From Xanthomonas sp. 3793 (GTDB lineage Bacteria > Pseudomonadota > Gammaproteobacteria > Xanthomonadales > Xanthomonadaceae): a DNA stretch of 64,000 nucleotides. The position numbers and the translations under genes were made by a program. The notes beneath the pieces were generated by a model. It was not told the DNA's origin and did no database searches. It saw only the letters and a program-made list of their open reading frames with translations. How positions within the stretch are numbered: the first letter of the stretch is position 1; every line of letters begins with the position of its first letter. Of this stretch, positions 10,089-19,231 are shown piece by piece. The stretch covers positions 248,001-312,000 of the forward strand of contig NZ_JANTYU010000003.1 in the NCBI RefSeq assembly GCF_024806835.1, read 5' to 3'.

Positions 10089-11972
10089 TTACTGTCGTGC
10101 AACGAGGGTCAGCTTCGCGTAATCGGATGCGCCTACCAGTTTGATGTAGTAGGTGCCCGCCTTCGGTGCAGTGAAACGGACGGTTTCGCTGTTGCCGGGA
10201 CGCGTGGACTTGGCATCGAAACTGGTGGCGCTGGGCTCGGCTTCATAGCTGACGTACACCGACACATCGCCGGTACCGCCATAGGTCATGAAGCTCAGTA
10301 CCGCACCGGCCTTGGCCTCGAAGCTGTACAGCGTGGAGCTGCCGTAGGTGCCGCTCAGACCGGCCACCGGCGCCTTGTTGGTCAGTGCGATGGCAGTCGG
10401 TGCGCAGGTCTCGGTGGCCGGATCGCACGGCTCCACCAGTACCGCTTCGAGCGCAGCCTTGGCATCGACGATGCCGCTGCCGATTGGGGTGCTGGCCGGC
10501 GGGGTCACCGGGAAGCGGCGGCTGGTCTGCTTGAGCAACGCCTCGACCGCAGCCGGAGTCAGCGGGCCGTCGCCCAGGCCGATCGCTGCGCTCTGCACCA
10601 GGGCCACGACGCCCGCCACGTGCGGGGACGCCATCGAGGTGCCGCCCAAGCCCATATAGGTATAGCTTCCCGAGGTCGGCGTGGTCGCACCGGTGTAGCC
10701 GGCCTGCCAGATGTAACCACCCGGGTTGCCGTCCACGCTGCCGCCGCCGCCGGGACCGGACAGGTCCACCTTGCTGCCGTAGTTGGAGTAATAGGTGATG
10801 CCGCCGGTGATGCGGGTGGCGCCCACGGTGATGGTGTTGTTGCAGCTGGCCGGCGAATGGTTGGCCGCATCTTCGCCGCTATTGCCCGCCGCCACGACCA
10901 CGGTGGTGCCGCGCGACACCGCACCGTTGATGGCCAGCTGGGTGGCCGAATCGCAGGGCTCGCCCCCACCCAGGCTCATGTTGATCACCTCGGCCGGGTT
11001 GGTGTTGGCCGGCACGCCTTCGACCGTACCGCCGGAGGCCCACACGATGGCGTCGGCGATGTCGGAGGTGTAGCCGCCGCAACGGCCGAGCACGCGCACC
11101 GGCAGGATGGTCGACTTGGGCGCGACGCCGGCCATGCCGACGCCGTTATTGGTCGCCTCGGCCACGGTGCCGGAAACGTGGGTGCCGTGCCAGGAGCTTT
11201 CCTGGGCGACCGAGCCGCTGTAGCAGACGTTGTCGGCCTCTTCCCAATCGCCGTAATCCAGTGCACCCGGGACGCGGGCGTCGGTCGGGCGACGCGAGAC
11301 TTCGGCGTCGGTGATGAAGTCGTAACCCTGCAGGAGGTTGCCGGCAAAATCGGGATGGCCCGGCAGGATGCCGGTGTCCAGTACCGCCACCACCACACCG
11401 GCGCCCTGCGACAGATCCCATGCGGCCGGCGCATTGATGCCGCCGTTGGGGTTGCTCAGGTGCCACTGGTACTGCGCATACAGCGGGTCGTTGGGAACCA
11501 GCTGCGGGCTCACATCGGTGGCGGCAACACTCTTCTTGATCTCGACCGGACGCAACATGCGGTCGATCTGCACGTCGGCGACGGACGGGTCGTTCCTGAG
11601 CTCGACGACCACCTTGTCCACCTGTGCGGCGGTGAGCGTGCTGGACAGCTTGATCAGGTCCGAGCCGATGCCGAGCTTGCGCACATACGTCGCCTTGGCG
11701 GCGGCTGCGCTGCTGCGTGCGCCGGTCGCGGCGCCGACCCGGCCGACCGCGGCCTGCACGGCATTGAGCTTGCTGCCGCGATCGGTCGCAGCGGCGGTGT
11801 TGTCCTTGTAGCGCACGATCAGGCGGCTACTGAATGGGGCGCCGGCCGAAGCGGACTGGGTCGGTTCCTTGACCAGCAGTTTCGGTGCGGCAGCCAGGGT
11901 GCCGGACGCACCAAGGGCCATCATCAGGATGGCGCCGGTCAGCGGGGTGAGGCGGAAGGTCTTGTCGATCAC
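10089..11972 (-). CDS. Secreted subtilisin-like serine protease 1 (S8 family with C-terminal PPC-type domain)
   Basis: The product is 627 aa from a GTG at 11972 that has an AAGAGGA ribosome site 8 bases away. An upstream ATG at 12086 would add 38 residues before the signal sequence and is rejected. A Sec signal (residues 1 to about 29, ending in ALAA-type small residues) leads into an I9-like propeptide (about 50-140). The S8 domain holds Asp199 (AVLDTG), His262 (HGTHVSG), Asn364 (AAGN) and Ser446 (GGTSMASPHVAG). The tail (about 540-627) resembles a bacterial pre-peptidase C-terminal domain (YYIKLVGASDYAKLTL). Secreted proteases of this kind are typical T2SS cargo in Xanthomonas; export by the adjacent Xps system is inferred. 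It is a paralogue of the gene at 19232. Confidence 0.95.
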   Translation of the reverse strand: MIDKTFRLTPLTGAILMMALGASGTLAAAPKLLVKEPTQSASAGAPFSSRLIVRYKDNTAAATDRGSKLNAVQAAVGRVGAATGARSSAAAAKATYVRKLGIGSDLIKLSSTLTAAQVDKVVVELRNDPSVADVQIDRMLRPVEIKKSVAATDVSPQLVPNDPLYAQYQWHLSNPNGGINAPAAWDLSQGAGVVVAVLDTGILPGHPDFAGNLLQGYDFITDAEVSRRPTDARVPGALDYGDWEEADNVCYSGSVAQESSWHGTHVSGTVAEATNNGVGMAGVAPKSTILPVRVLGRCGGYTSDIADAIVWASGGTVEGVPANTNPAEVINMSLGGGEPCDSATQLAINGAVSRGTTVVVAAGNSGEDAANHSPASCNNTITVGATRITGGITYYSNYGSKVDLSGPGGGGSVDGNPGGYIWQAGYTGATTPTSGSYTYMGLGGTSMASPHVAGVVALVQSAAIGLGDGPLTPAAVEALLKQTSRRFPVTPPASTPIGSGIVDAKAALEAVLVEPCDPATETCAPTAIALTNKAPVAGLSGTYGSSTLYSFEAKAGAVLSFMTYGGTGDVSVYVSYEAEPSATSFDAKSTRPGNSETVRFTAPKAGTYYIKLVGASDYAKLTLVARQ

Positions 11973-12145
11973 GGTGAAATCCTCTTCGTGTTTTTCGTGA
12001 ATCAGGCTTGGAACGGGGTCGACAACACCGCGCAGCCGTGAGCCGGCCTGCGGCAGTTGATCGATCGCTCCTGGTACGGCCATCACTCCATGCGAATCCG
12101 TTGGCTGGCCTAGCCACGGTCCTTGCCCGCCCCCTCAGGCCTTAC

Positions 12146-12173
12146 CGCGGCGGCGCAGCTCGGCGCCGCCGCG
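12146..12173 (-). terminator. GC-rich hairpin between adhesin 1 and protease 1
   Basis: A perfect 11-bp stem (CGCGGCGGCGC / GCGCCGCCGCG) with a 6-base loop lies 17 bases past the adhesin 1 stop. There is no T-run on either side, so it may only weaken read-through into protease 1 or protect the 3' end, rather than stop transcription fully. Confidence 0.45.
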
Positions 12174-12189
12174 TTTGATGCAATCCGTG

Positions 12190-12984
12190 TTACCAGCCGA
12201 AACCGGCACCCACGCCGATCGAGCTGTCGTCGCCGCTCAGCGCACCGCCCACGGTCAACGTGGCGCGCGGGCTAATCGCACGCTGGTAGCCCACCGACAA
12301 CGCCGATTCGCCGTTCTGGAAACCGACACCGGCACCGATGCGGTTTTGCGAGGCGATACCGGCCACGCTGGCGGACATGTTCAACATCGCCGAGCTCATC
12401 GCGCCCTGACGATCCAGGCGACGGTTCTGCCGACGCAGACGGTCCTCGATATCGCCCTGATAGCTTTCGAAGCTGTCGGCCATCGCGCTGTAGCGGCTGT
12501 CGGTGTAGCTGTTGGCCGCGGCAACGCCGCTGTCCAGCTGGCCCTTGTTCACCGCATCGGTGGCACGCGTACCGGCCGCCACATTGGCCACCTGCCGCTC
12601 GCCCCCGACGCTGCCCACCGACACCGTATTGGCGCGATCGGCCACCGAGCCCTGACCCAAGGCCACCGCACCTTGTGCACTGGCACGTGCGCCCTGGCCG
12701 ATGGCGGTACCGGACGCCGCACTGACCTGCGCACCCTCGCCCATCGCCACCGCATTGGTCGCCACCGCCGCAATCTGCGTATTGGCACCCACTGCCGTGC
12801 TGCCGTCGGCATTGACGCGCGCATTACTGCCGATCGCGGTGTCGTTGGGGCCGTGCGCGTAGGCGCTGCCGCCGATCGCGGTACCGGTGACGTGGTTGGC
12901 CACTGCCGCGGTGCCGACTGCGGTGGAGGTTGCCGCCGGCGTGATGCTGCCGACCACTGCCGCCGTCGGGGTGCCCTGCACGCC
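12190..12984 (-). repeat. Near-identical 795-bp 3' module shared with adhesin 2 (copy 1)
   Basis: This segment matches 21212-22006 with about 18 mismatches by eye. It encodes the last head repeats, the neck, the coiled coil and the membrane anchor. Identity drops sharply at 12984/22006, where the linkers become unrelated. Further upstream the AINGGQLFQSLSNAASFL region is again alike in protein but carries many silent changes. Confidence 0.85.
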
Positions 12985-15900
12985 GGCAGTCGCGGTGGCG
13001 GTGCCGACGTTGCTTGCTGCATCGCTGGCAGCGGGTGCAGCGACAGCCGGCACCGCGGCGGTACGCAGCGACGTGGTGCCGGCAACCGCAGTGCCGCCAC
13101 GTGCATCCAGTTGGGTGACCTTGGTATCCAGCGCGGTCAATGCCGCGCCCACGTTGTTGTAGCTGGCGCCCTGAATCACGTAGGTCGGCGCAACGAACAC
13201 GCCTTGCGCGCCGATCGCCGCGCCGCCGCCGAGGAAGCTGGCGGCATTGCTGAGCGACTGGAACAACTGACCGCCGTTGATCGCGTCAAGGCTGGCATCG
13301 GCGATCGCGCCGGCGCCCACGTTGACGATGCGGCGCGTGGCCGGACCGCCGCGGCCATTGCCGCTGCCCACCGACACCGTGTTGGCCTCGTAGGTGCGCG
13401 AACCCGAGCCCAACGCCACCGAATCGGCGCCGGTTGCGCCGGCATTGGCGCCCAAGGCGACGCTGTTGACCGCACTCTGGCGGACAAAGGAGTTGTAGCC
13501 CAGCGCCACGCTCTTCTCGCCGATGGCGTTGGTCTGCTGACCCATCGCGGTGCTGTTCGTGCCGCTGGCGCTGCTGTCCACGCCCACCGCGCTGGCACCT
13601 GCGCCGCTGGCGCTGCTGCCGGCGGCAATGGCGACACTGCGTGCACCGCTGGCAGTGGCACCGGCACCTGCGGCGGTGGCGCGATCACCGGTTGCCACGG
13701 CCACGCCGGTGCCGGTGGTCTTGACCATGCCACTGGTGGTTTGCACATCGGCCGCCAAGGCATCGAGCTGCCCCTTGTTGACGGCATCGCTGGCGGCCTG
13801 GCCGTCGCTGACATTGACGATGCGACGCGTCGCCGGACCGCCGCGGCCATTGCCGCTGCCCACCGACACCGTGTTGGCATCGTAGGTGCGCGAGCCCGAG
13901 CCCAAGGCCACCGAATCGGCACCGCTGGCACCGGCATTGGCACCCAGGGCCACTGCATTGCTGCCGCTTTCGCGCACGAAGGAGTTGTAACCCAGCGCCA
14001 CGCCGTTTTCGCCGATGGAATTGGTCTGACGGCCCATCGCGGTGCTGTTCACGCCACTGGCGCTGCTGTCCACACCCATCGCACTGGCACCGGTTGCCGA
14101 GGCGCTGCTGCCGGAGGCAATGGCAACGCTGCGTGCGCCGGTGGCGACAGCGCCGGAGCCGGCAGCCGTGCTGCGCTCGCCGGTTGCGGTGGCCACTGCA
14201 TCGCCGGTGGTCTTGAACTTGCTGCTGGTGTTCTGCACATCGGCCGACACCGCATCCAGCTGGCCCTTGTTGACCGCATCGGTCGCCGCCTGGCCATCGC
14301 TGACGTTGACGATGCGACGCGTCGCCGGACCGCCGCGCCCGTTGCCGCTACCGATGGACACGGTGTCGGCTTCGTAGGTACGCGAGCCCGAGCCCAAGGC
14401 CACCGAATCGGCACCGGTTGCGCCGGCATTGGCACCCAGGGCCACGCCGTTGACCGCACTCTGGCGAACGAACGAGTTGTAGCCCACCGAGACCGCGTTT
14501 TCGCCGATCACATTGACCTGGCGGCCGACACCGGTGCTGTTGACGCCGGTGGCCGACGCATCCACGCCGATCACGCTGGCGCCGACCGCATCGGCGCGGC
14601 TGTTGCCGCCCAGTGCGAGCGTGTTGTTGGCCAACGCCGCAGCGCTCTGCCCCAATGCGGTGGCATTGGTGCCGTCCGCATACGAGTTCCAGCCGATCGC
14701 GGTGGTGTAGTCGGCGGTTGCCCACGCACCCGCACCGAAGGCGGCCGCGCCGGTTCCCGAGGCACGTGCCGGGATGAAGCCGAAGAACGTGCTGCCGCCG
14801 ACCGCAACGCTTTCGTCGCCGGTGGCTTCGCTGAACTCACCCACGGCCACCGCGCTGGCGCCGGAAGCCAGCGATGCGGCGCCGACGGCGGTGCTGTAAT
14901 CGCTGGACGCCACCGCGCCGTAACCCAGGGCCGACGACAGCCGGCCGCTGGATTCGCTGTAACCGCCAAATGCCGCACTGCCGACGTTGGAGGCCGCACT
15001 GCGGAAGCCTGCGGCAGTGGCCTGGTTGTCCGATGCCACCGCCTCGCTGCCGAGCGCAGTGGTGTAGGTGGAACTTGCCTGCGCACCCGCGCCGTTTGCG
15101 GTGGCACCGATATCGCCGGCCAGCGCATTGCTGCCGAACGCGCTGCTGTTTTCGGCCAACGCCTGCGCGTTGTTGCCCACCGCAGCGGCACTGGCGCCGC
15201 TGGCCAACGCATCCAAGCCGACGGCGGTGGCCGCATCGGCCACCGCCTGTGCACCTGCGCCCAATGCAGTGGTGCCGGTACCGGTGGCGTTGGCGCCCTC
15301 GCCCGCGGCCAATGCGTTATCGCCTTCGACATACGCGCCGGCATCGCTGCCGTCGCTGCCGCTGGCCTGGAAGTACTTGCTGGTGGCTGCACCGGCTTCG
15401 GCAACCGCGTTGAGCTGGTCCAAGTTCACCGCATCGGTGCCCTGGGTACCGGCCGCCACGTTGGTGATCTGGCGCTCGTTGCCGGCGCTGCCCACCGACA
15501 CCGCAAAGTCGCGATCGGCGACCGAGTCAGCGCCCAGGGCCACGCTGCTTTCGCCGGTGGATTCGGCGAAGTTGCCCAACGCGGTGCTGTTGAGGCCCGG
15601 CGCCCACGCGGCGCCACCCACGGCGGTGGAGAAATCGCCGGAGGCTTCGGTCGGCAAAAGGCCGAGCAAGGCGCCGCCGACCGACACGCTGTTGTAGCCG
15701 CTGGCCACACTGCCCTGGCCGGCGGCAACGCTGTAGGCGCCAGTGGCGGTCGCGTCGCTACCCACGGCAAGCGTGTTGGAGCCACTGGCGGTGCTGAAGT
15801 TGCCTAGCGCGGTGCTGTTGAAACCGCTCGCGGTGGAATAACCGCCGACCGCAGTGGCGTAATTGGCCGTCGCCTGTGCGCCGAAGCCGAGTGCCGCGGC

Positions 15901-18690
15901 GGTGGTGCCGTCGGCGACGCTTTCTGCGCCGATTGCCGTGGCCGATTCGCCGCTGGCGCTGGCGAAGTAGCCCAGCGCGGTGGATTCGCTGCCCTGCGCC
16001 TCGCTCAGCGCACCGACCGCCAGCGACCCATCGCCATATGCGCCGGCCGCTGCACCCAGTGCAGTGCTCTGCGCACCGGCCGCTTCGCTCTCGCCACCCA
16101 CGGCCACGGCATAGTCGCCGCTGGCCTGGCTGAAGGCGCCGTTGGACACACTGCCGAAGCCGCTGGCTGCAGCGTTGTAACCGGCGGCATTGGCGTACTG
16201 CGCCGTTGCGCTGGCGCCGCTGCCGATGGCCACTGCACCGATCGCGGTGGCATTGCTGCTGGCACCGAAGGCGCTGCTGTAATCGCCATCCGCGGTGGCA
16301 TTGGAACCGGCCGCCGTTGCATCTTCGCCCTGGGCGACGGCAGTGCCGTCGCCGGTCCCGGCATACAGCCGCGCGGTGGTTTCGGCGGTGCCGGCCACTG
16401 CGTTGAGCTGATCCAGATTCACCGCATCGCTGCCTTCGGTACCAGCAGCGACATTGGTGATCTGACGCTGGCCATCCACGCTGCCCACGGACACCGTGTT
16501 GGCGCGGTCGGCAACCGAGTTGGCACCCAGCGCCACGCTGTTGTCGGCCGATACACTCGTCGATGCGCCGACCGCAACCGAACCGTTGCCCAGCACGATG
16601 GCGGTGTCGCCGATTGCGACCGAGGCATCGCCACCTGCGGCCGAGGTGATGCCGACAGCGACGCTGCCCCTGCCATACGCGGTGCTTTCCGCGCCGATCG
16701 AGGTGCTGGTGTCGCCGAACGCCACGCTGGCAAAACCCAATGCGGTGGATTCAAGCCCGTTGCCGATGCTTTCGAAACCGACCGCAGTGGCGCCGCGACC
16801 GAAGGCCACGCTGGTGCTGCCAAGCGCGGTGCCGTAGAACCCCGACGCGGTGCTGTCTGCGCCCAGCGCAGTGGCGTAGCGGTCGCTGGCGATGCTGTTG
16901 AAACCCACCGCCGTGGCGTTGTTGACGTTCGCAACTGCACCGCTGCCAACGGCCGTGGTGTTGATGTCCGATGCAATGCTGCTGGACCCCAGCGCCGTGC
17001 TGTAATCGGCCAGCGCCGACGCATTGGAACCTGCCGCAACGCTGTCCACGCCTTCGGCGATTGCAGCGCCCTCGCCGGTGGCCACGAAGGTGCGCGCGGT
17101 GGTGGATGCGACATCGGAAACGGCGGTGAGCTGATCGAGATTGACCGCATCGGTGCCTTCGGTACCGGCAGCGACGCTGGTGATCTGACGTTCTGCGCCG
17201 GCCGCGCCAACCGACACGGTATCGGCGCGCGTGGCGACCGAATTGGCGCCGAGCGCCACCGAGTTGGCGCCGCGTGCGGTGCTGTAGTAACCCAGCGCCG
17301 TGCTCAGCTCACCGCTGGCCCAGGACTCCGGACCGACTGCGGTTGCGCCTTCGCCCGGTGCATAGGCGAAGTAGCCCACCGCCGTGGCTTCGGTTCCCGA
17401 CGCCTCGCTCAGCGTGCCGACGGCGGTGGTGTAGGTGCCCGATGCGATCGCACCGGCGCCCAGCGCAGTGGACGCCTCGCCACTGGCCTGGGTCTGCACG
17501 AAGAAACCCAACCCGGGAATCAGATCCACCGGCCCGCCCACGGCGGTGCTGCTGGTACCGCTGGCGCTGGTCTGGGTACCGACGGCAGTGGCGTAATCGC
17601 CACCGGCGTTGGCCACCGCACCGAATGCCGATGCCTGGGCACCGGCGGCATACGCGCCGACGCCGAACGAGGACGCCGCGAACCCATCGGCATTGGCGCT
17701 GGCGCCGACCGCCGTTCCGCCAACACCGGCACTGGTGGCACCGGTGGTGACCGGCACCCCGCCGTTGGTGACCAACGGTTGGCCGTCTGCGTCGACCGCA
17801 GCGCCGCCCACGGCCACGCTGGCCGGACCATTGGCCTGTGCGTTATGGCCGAACGCTGCGCTGTTCTGACCGGAAGCGAGTGCGTTGGCACCCACGGCCG
17901 TCGCGTTCTCGGCCACGGCATTGGCGCCGGTGCCGAGCGCGGTGGTTGCAGTACCGACGGCATTGGCGGCATTGCCTGCGGCCAATGCGCTGTCGCCTTC
18001 GACATAGGCGCCGACGCTGTCGTCGCCCGGGCTTGCCTTGAAGAACAGCGCGGTGTCTTCGGCCACATCGGCCACATCGCGCAGCTGCGCCACGTTGACC
18101 GCATCGGTGGCGTTGATGCCGGCACCGACGTTGGTGATGCGGCGCGTTGCAGGGCCACCGCGCCCATTGCCGCTACCGACCGACACCACGTCGTCTTCGT
18201 GGGTGCGCGAGCCTGCGCCCAGCGCAACCGAGTTGGCACCGGTGACGCCGGCATTGGCGCCCAACGCCACGCCGTTGACGCCGGCCTGGCGCACAAAACT
18301 GTTGTAGCCGATGGCCACGGCGTTTTCGCCAATCGCGTTGGTCTGGCGACCGATCGCGCTGCTGTTCACGCCGCTGGCGCTGCTGTCGGCACCGGTGGCG
18401 ACGGCGCCGGTGGCGCTGGCCTTGCTGCCGGCACCGATGGCGGTCGCCTTGGCGGCAGGTGCGGAGGCGCCGCGGCCGACTTCGACCGATTGCGCGCTGG
18501 CGGGAAGCGGGGTGGCCAATCCGGCGCCACCGAGCGCCAGGGTGATGGCGGCAGCCAGTGCCAGGCTTTGGCGGCGGTCGATGAGCGAGGCTGGAGCAAC
18601 GGCTCCGGGGCTGTCACCGCTGGCCAGTTCCGAGGCCACGGCCCACACGCCCAATGATTTGTTCCAGACCTTGCGATAAATCCGATTCAT
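12190..18690 (-). CDS. Giant trimeric autotransporter adhesin 1 (YadA/Hep_Hag family, XadA-like)
   Basis: The product is 2166 aa from the ATG at 18690 (MNRIYRKVWNKSLGVW), which has CAGGAG 10 bases upstream. The N-terminus is the extended signal peptide (ESPR) type, with the hydrophobic core at about 45-65 and an SAQS cleavage region. The passenger is nearly all Hep_Hag head repeats (AxAxGxxSxAxG, about 14 residues each), broken by neck motifs of the form ERQITNVAAGTxGTDAVNLDQL. Near the end come three 164-residue copies of a neck-plus-head unit, a coiled coil (YSAMADSFESYQGDIEDRLRRQ) and a four-strand YadA anchor ending in GVGAGFGW. It should form a trimeric outer-membrane fibre for attachment and biofilm. 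Start choice is firm because of the ESPR. It is a paralogue of the gene at 21212. Confidence 0.95.
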   Translation of the reverse strand: MNRIYRKVWNKSLGVWAVASELASGDSPGAVAPASLIDRRQSLALAAAITLALGGAGLATPLPASAQSVEVGRGASAPAAKATAIGAGSKASATGAVATGADSSASGVNSSAIGRQTNAIGENAVAIGYNSFVRQAGVNGVALGANAGVTGANSVALGAGSRTHEDDVVSVGSGNGRGGPATRRITNVGAGINATDAVNVAQLRDVADVAEDTALFFKASPGDDSVGAYVEGDSALAAGNAANAVGTATTALGTGANAVAENATAVGANALASGQNSAAFGHNAQANGPASVAVGGAAVDADGQPLVTNGGVPVTTGATSAGVGGTAVGASANADGFAASSFGVGAYAAGAQASAFGAVANAGGDYATAVGTQTSASGTSSTAVGGPVDLIPGLGFFVQTQASGEASTALGAGAIASGTYTTAVGTLSEASGTEATAVGYFAYAPGEGATAVGPESWASGELSTALGYYSTARGANSVALGANSVATRADTVSVGAAGAERQITSVAAGTEGTDAVNLDQLTAVSDVASTTARTFVATGEGAAIAEGVDSVAAGSNASALADYSTALGSSSIASDINTTAVGSGAVANVNNATAVGFNSIASDRYATALGADSTASGFYGTALGSTSVAFGRGATAVGFESIGNGLESTALGFASVAFGDTSTSIGAESTAYGRGSVAVGITSAAGGDASVAIGDTAIVLGNGSVAVGASTSVSADNSVALGANSVADRANTVSVGSVDGQRQITNVAAGTEGSDAVNLDQLNAVAGTAETTARLYAGTGDGTAVAQGEDATAAGSNATADGDYSSAFGASSNATAIGAVAIGSGASATAQYANAAGYNAAASGFGSVSNGAFSQASGDYAVAVGGESEAAGAQSTALGAAAGAYGDGSLAVGALSEAQGSESTALGYFASASGESATAIGAESVADGTTAAALGFGAQATANYATAVGGYSTASGFNSTALGNFSTASGSNTLAVGSDATATGAYSVAAGQGSVASGYNSVSVGGALLGLLPTEASGDFSTAVGGAAWAPGLNSTALGNFAESTGESSVALGADSVADRDFAVSVGSAGNERQITNVAAGTQGTDAVNLDQLNAVAEAGAATSKYFQASGSDGSDAGAYVEGDNALAAGEGANATGTGTTALGAGAQAVADAATAVGLDALASGASAAAVGNNAQALAENSSAFGSNALAGDIGATANGAGAQASSTYTTALGSEAVASDNQATAAGFRSAASNVGSAAFGGYSESSGRLSSALGYGAVASSDYSTAVGAASLASGASAVAVGEFSEATGDESVAVGGSTFFGFIPARASGTGAAAFGAGAWATADYTTAIGWNSYADGTNATALGQSAAALANNTLALGGNSRADAVGASVIGVDASATGVNSTGVGRQVNVIGENAVSVGYNSFVRQSAVNGVALGANAGATGADSVALGSGSRTYEADTVSIGSGNGRGGPATRRIVNVSDGQAATDAVNKGQLDAVSADVQNTSSKFKTTGDAVATATGERSTAAGSGAVATGARSVAIASGSSASATGASAMGVDSSASGVNSTAMGRQTNSIGENGVALGYNSFVRESGSNAVALGANAGASGADSVALGSGSRTYDANTVSVGSGNGRGGPATRRIVNVSDGQAASDAVNKGQLDALAADVQTTSGMVKTTGTGVAVATGDRATAAGAGATASGARSVAIAAGSSASGAGASAVGVDSSASGTNSTAMGQQTNAIGEKSVALGYNSFVRQSAVNSVALGANAGATGADSVALGSGSRTYEANTVSVGSGNGRGGPATRRIVNVGAGAIADASLDAINGGQLFQSLSNAASFLGGGAAIGAQGVFVAPTYVIQGASYNNVGAALTALDTKVTQLDARGGTAVAGTTSLRTAAVPAVAAPAASDAASNVGTATATAGVQGTPTAAVVGSITPAATSTAVGTAAVANHVTGTAIGGSAYAHGPNDTAIGSNARVNADGSTAVGANTQIAAVATNAVAMGEGAQVSAASGTAIGQGARASAQGAVALGQGSVADRANTVSVGSVGGERQVANVAAGTRATDAVNKGQLDSGVAAANSYTDSRYSAMADSFESYQGDIEDRLRRQNRRLDRQGAMSSAMLNMSASVAGIASQNRIGAGVGFQNGESALSVGYQRAISPRATLTVGGALSGDDSSIGVGAGFGW
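13310..14560 (-). repeat. 492-bp tandem repeats inside adhesin 1
   Basis: The same sequence landmarks recur exactly 492 bp apart: the start of the necks at 13322, 13814 and 14306, and the tgctgtt head landmark at 13551, 14043 and 14535. Each unit is 164 residues: a GRGGPATRRIVNV neck, a KGQLDA segment and a head with NSTAMG and SVALGYNSFVR motifs. The in-frame length allows unequal crossing-over without loss of the protein. Confidence 0.85.
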
Positions 18691-19049
18691 CGACGTACGA
18701 CTCCTGAGTTGTTGGGACTGGTTTTTGGCGAGCGCCCACCCTCGGAAGGCCTTTCGGCCACGCGATTCCCCGTGGTTGTGCGCGCTATGGGCCTTGCGGC
18801 GATGGGCGGCTTGCGCCTGCACCCCGGGTAGTCAAAAAGTGAACGCTACCCAACCATAGAACTGCGCAAAGTGTTAACAGCCGTCAAATCAGGCGTCAAG
18901 TTTTTGACAGAAAGCGAAGATATGAGTGTTTTCCGTCACACTTCTGCTTGCGTTTATTAGATTTTTGATAATTGTTTGGAAAACAGCGACCTAGATCATG
19001 TCTCGCGAGACATTTCGAAGCTGAATAGCCGTGCCCATGACGGACAAAA
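18691..19049 (-). promoter_or_regulatory. Upstream control region of adhesin 1
   Basis: This is an AT-rich, non-coding stretch between adhesin 1 and the terminator of protease 2. It contains ATTTTTGATA (18961-18970, read TATCAAAAAT toward the gene), which also occurs at nearly the same distance before adhesin 2 (about 270 bases upstream of each start). It also holds a perfect 16-bp palindrome ATGTCTCGCGAGACAT at 18998-19013. A clean -35/-10 pair could not be fixed; TTGACG words near 18885-18900 are candidates. Confidence 0.5.
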
Positions 19050-19078
19050 AAGCCCGCTGGCGAGACGCCGGCGGGCTT
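19050..19078 (-). terminator. Rho-independent terminator after protease 2
   Basis: A 13-bp stem with one G-T pair (AAGCCCGCTGGCG / CGCCGGCGGGCTT) and a 3-base loop is followed on the minus strand by T6. It lies about 150 bases downstream of the protease 2 stop and ends the adhesin 2 - protease 2 unit. Confidence 0.88.
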
Positions 19079-19231
19079 GGTTGCGCAAAAACGCAGCAAG
19101 AATGGGTCAGACGGCAGGTCAGTCCCCCGCCAGCCGGCCACAATTGCCTGGCTGGCTCGCCGGCGTTGGCGCCGGAGGCAATTGCGCCAAGGAAATGACG
19201 ACTACGCCAGGTACCGCTGCCAGGCGTCGAC

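Noticed and set aside
11973..12086. An ATG start 38 codons earlier for protease 1
   Set aside because: It would put a charged stretch in front of the signal peptide. The GTG at 11972 has a good ribosome site and starts the signal directly.
12175..15807. A 1210-codon open frame on the plus strand opposite adhesin 1
   Set aside because: It mirrors the repeats of the adhesin on the other strand, is His/Arg/Gly-rich and lacks any domain. High GC and repeated codons keep the opposite frame open.
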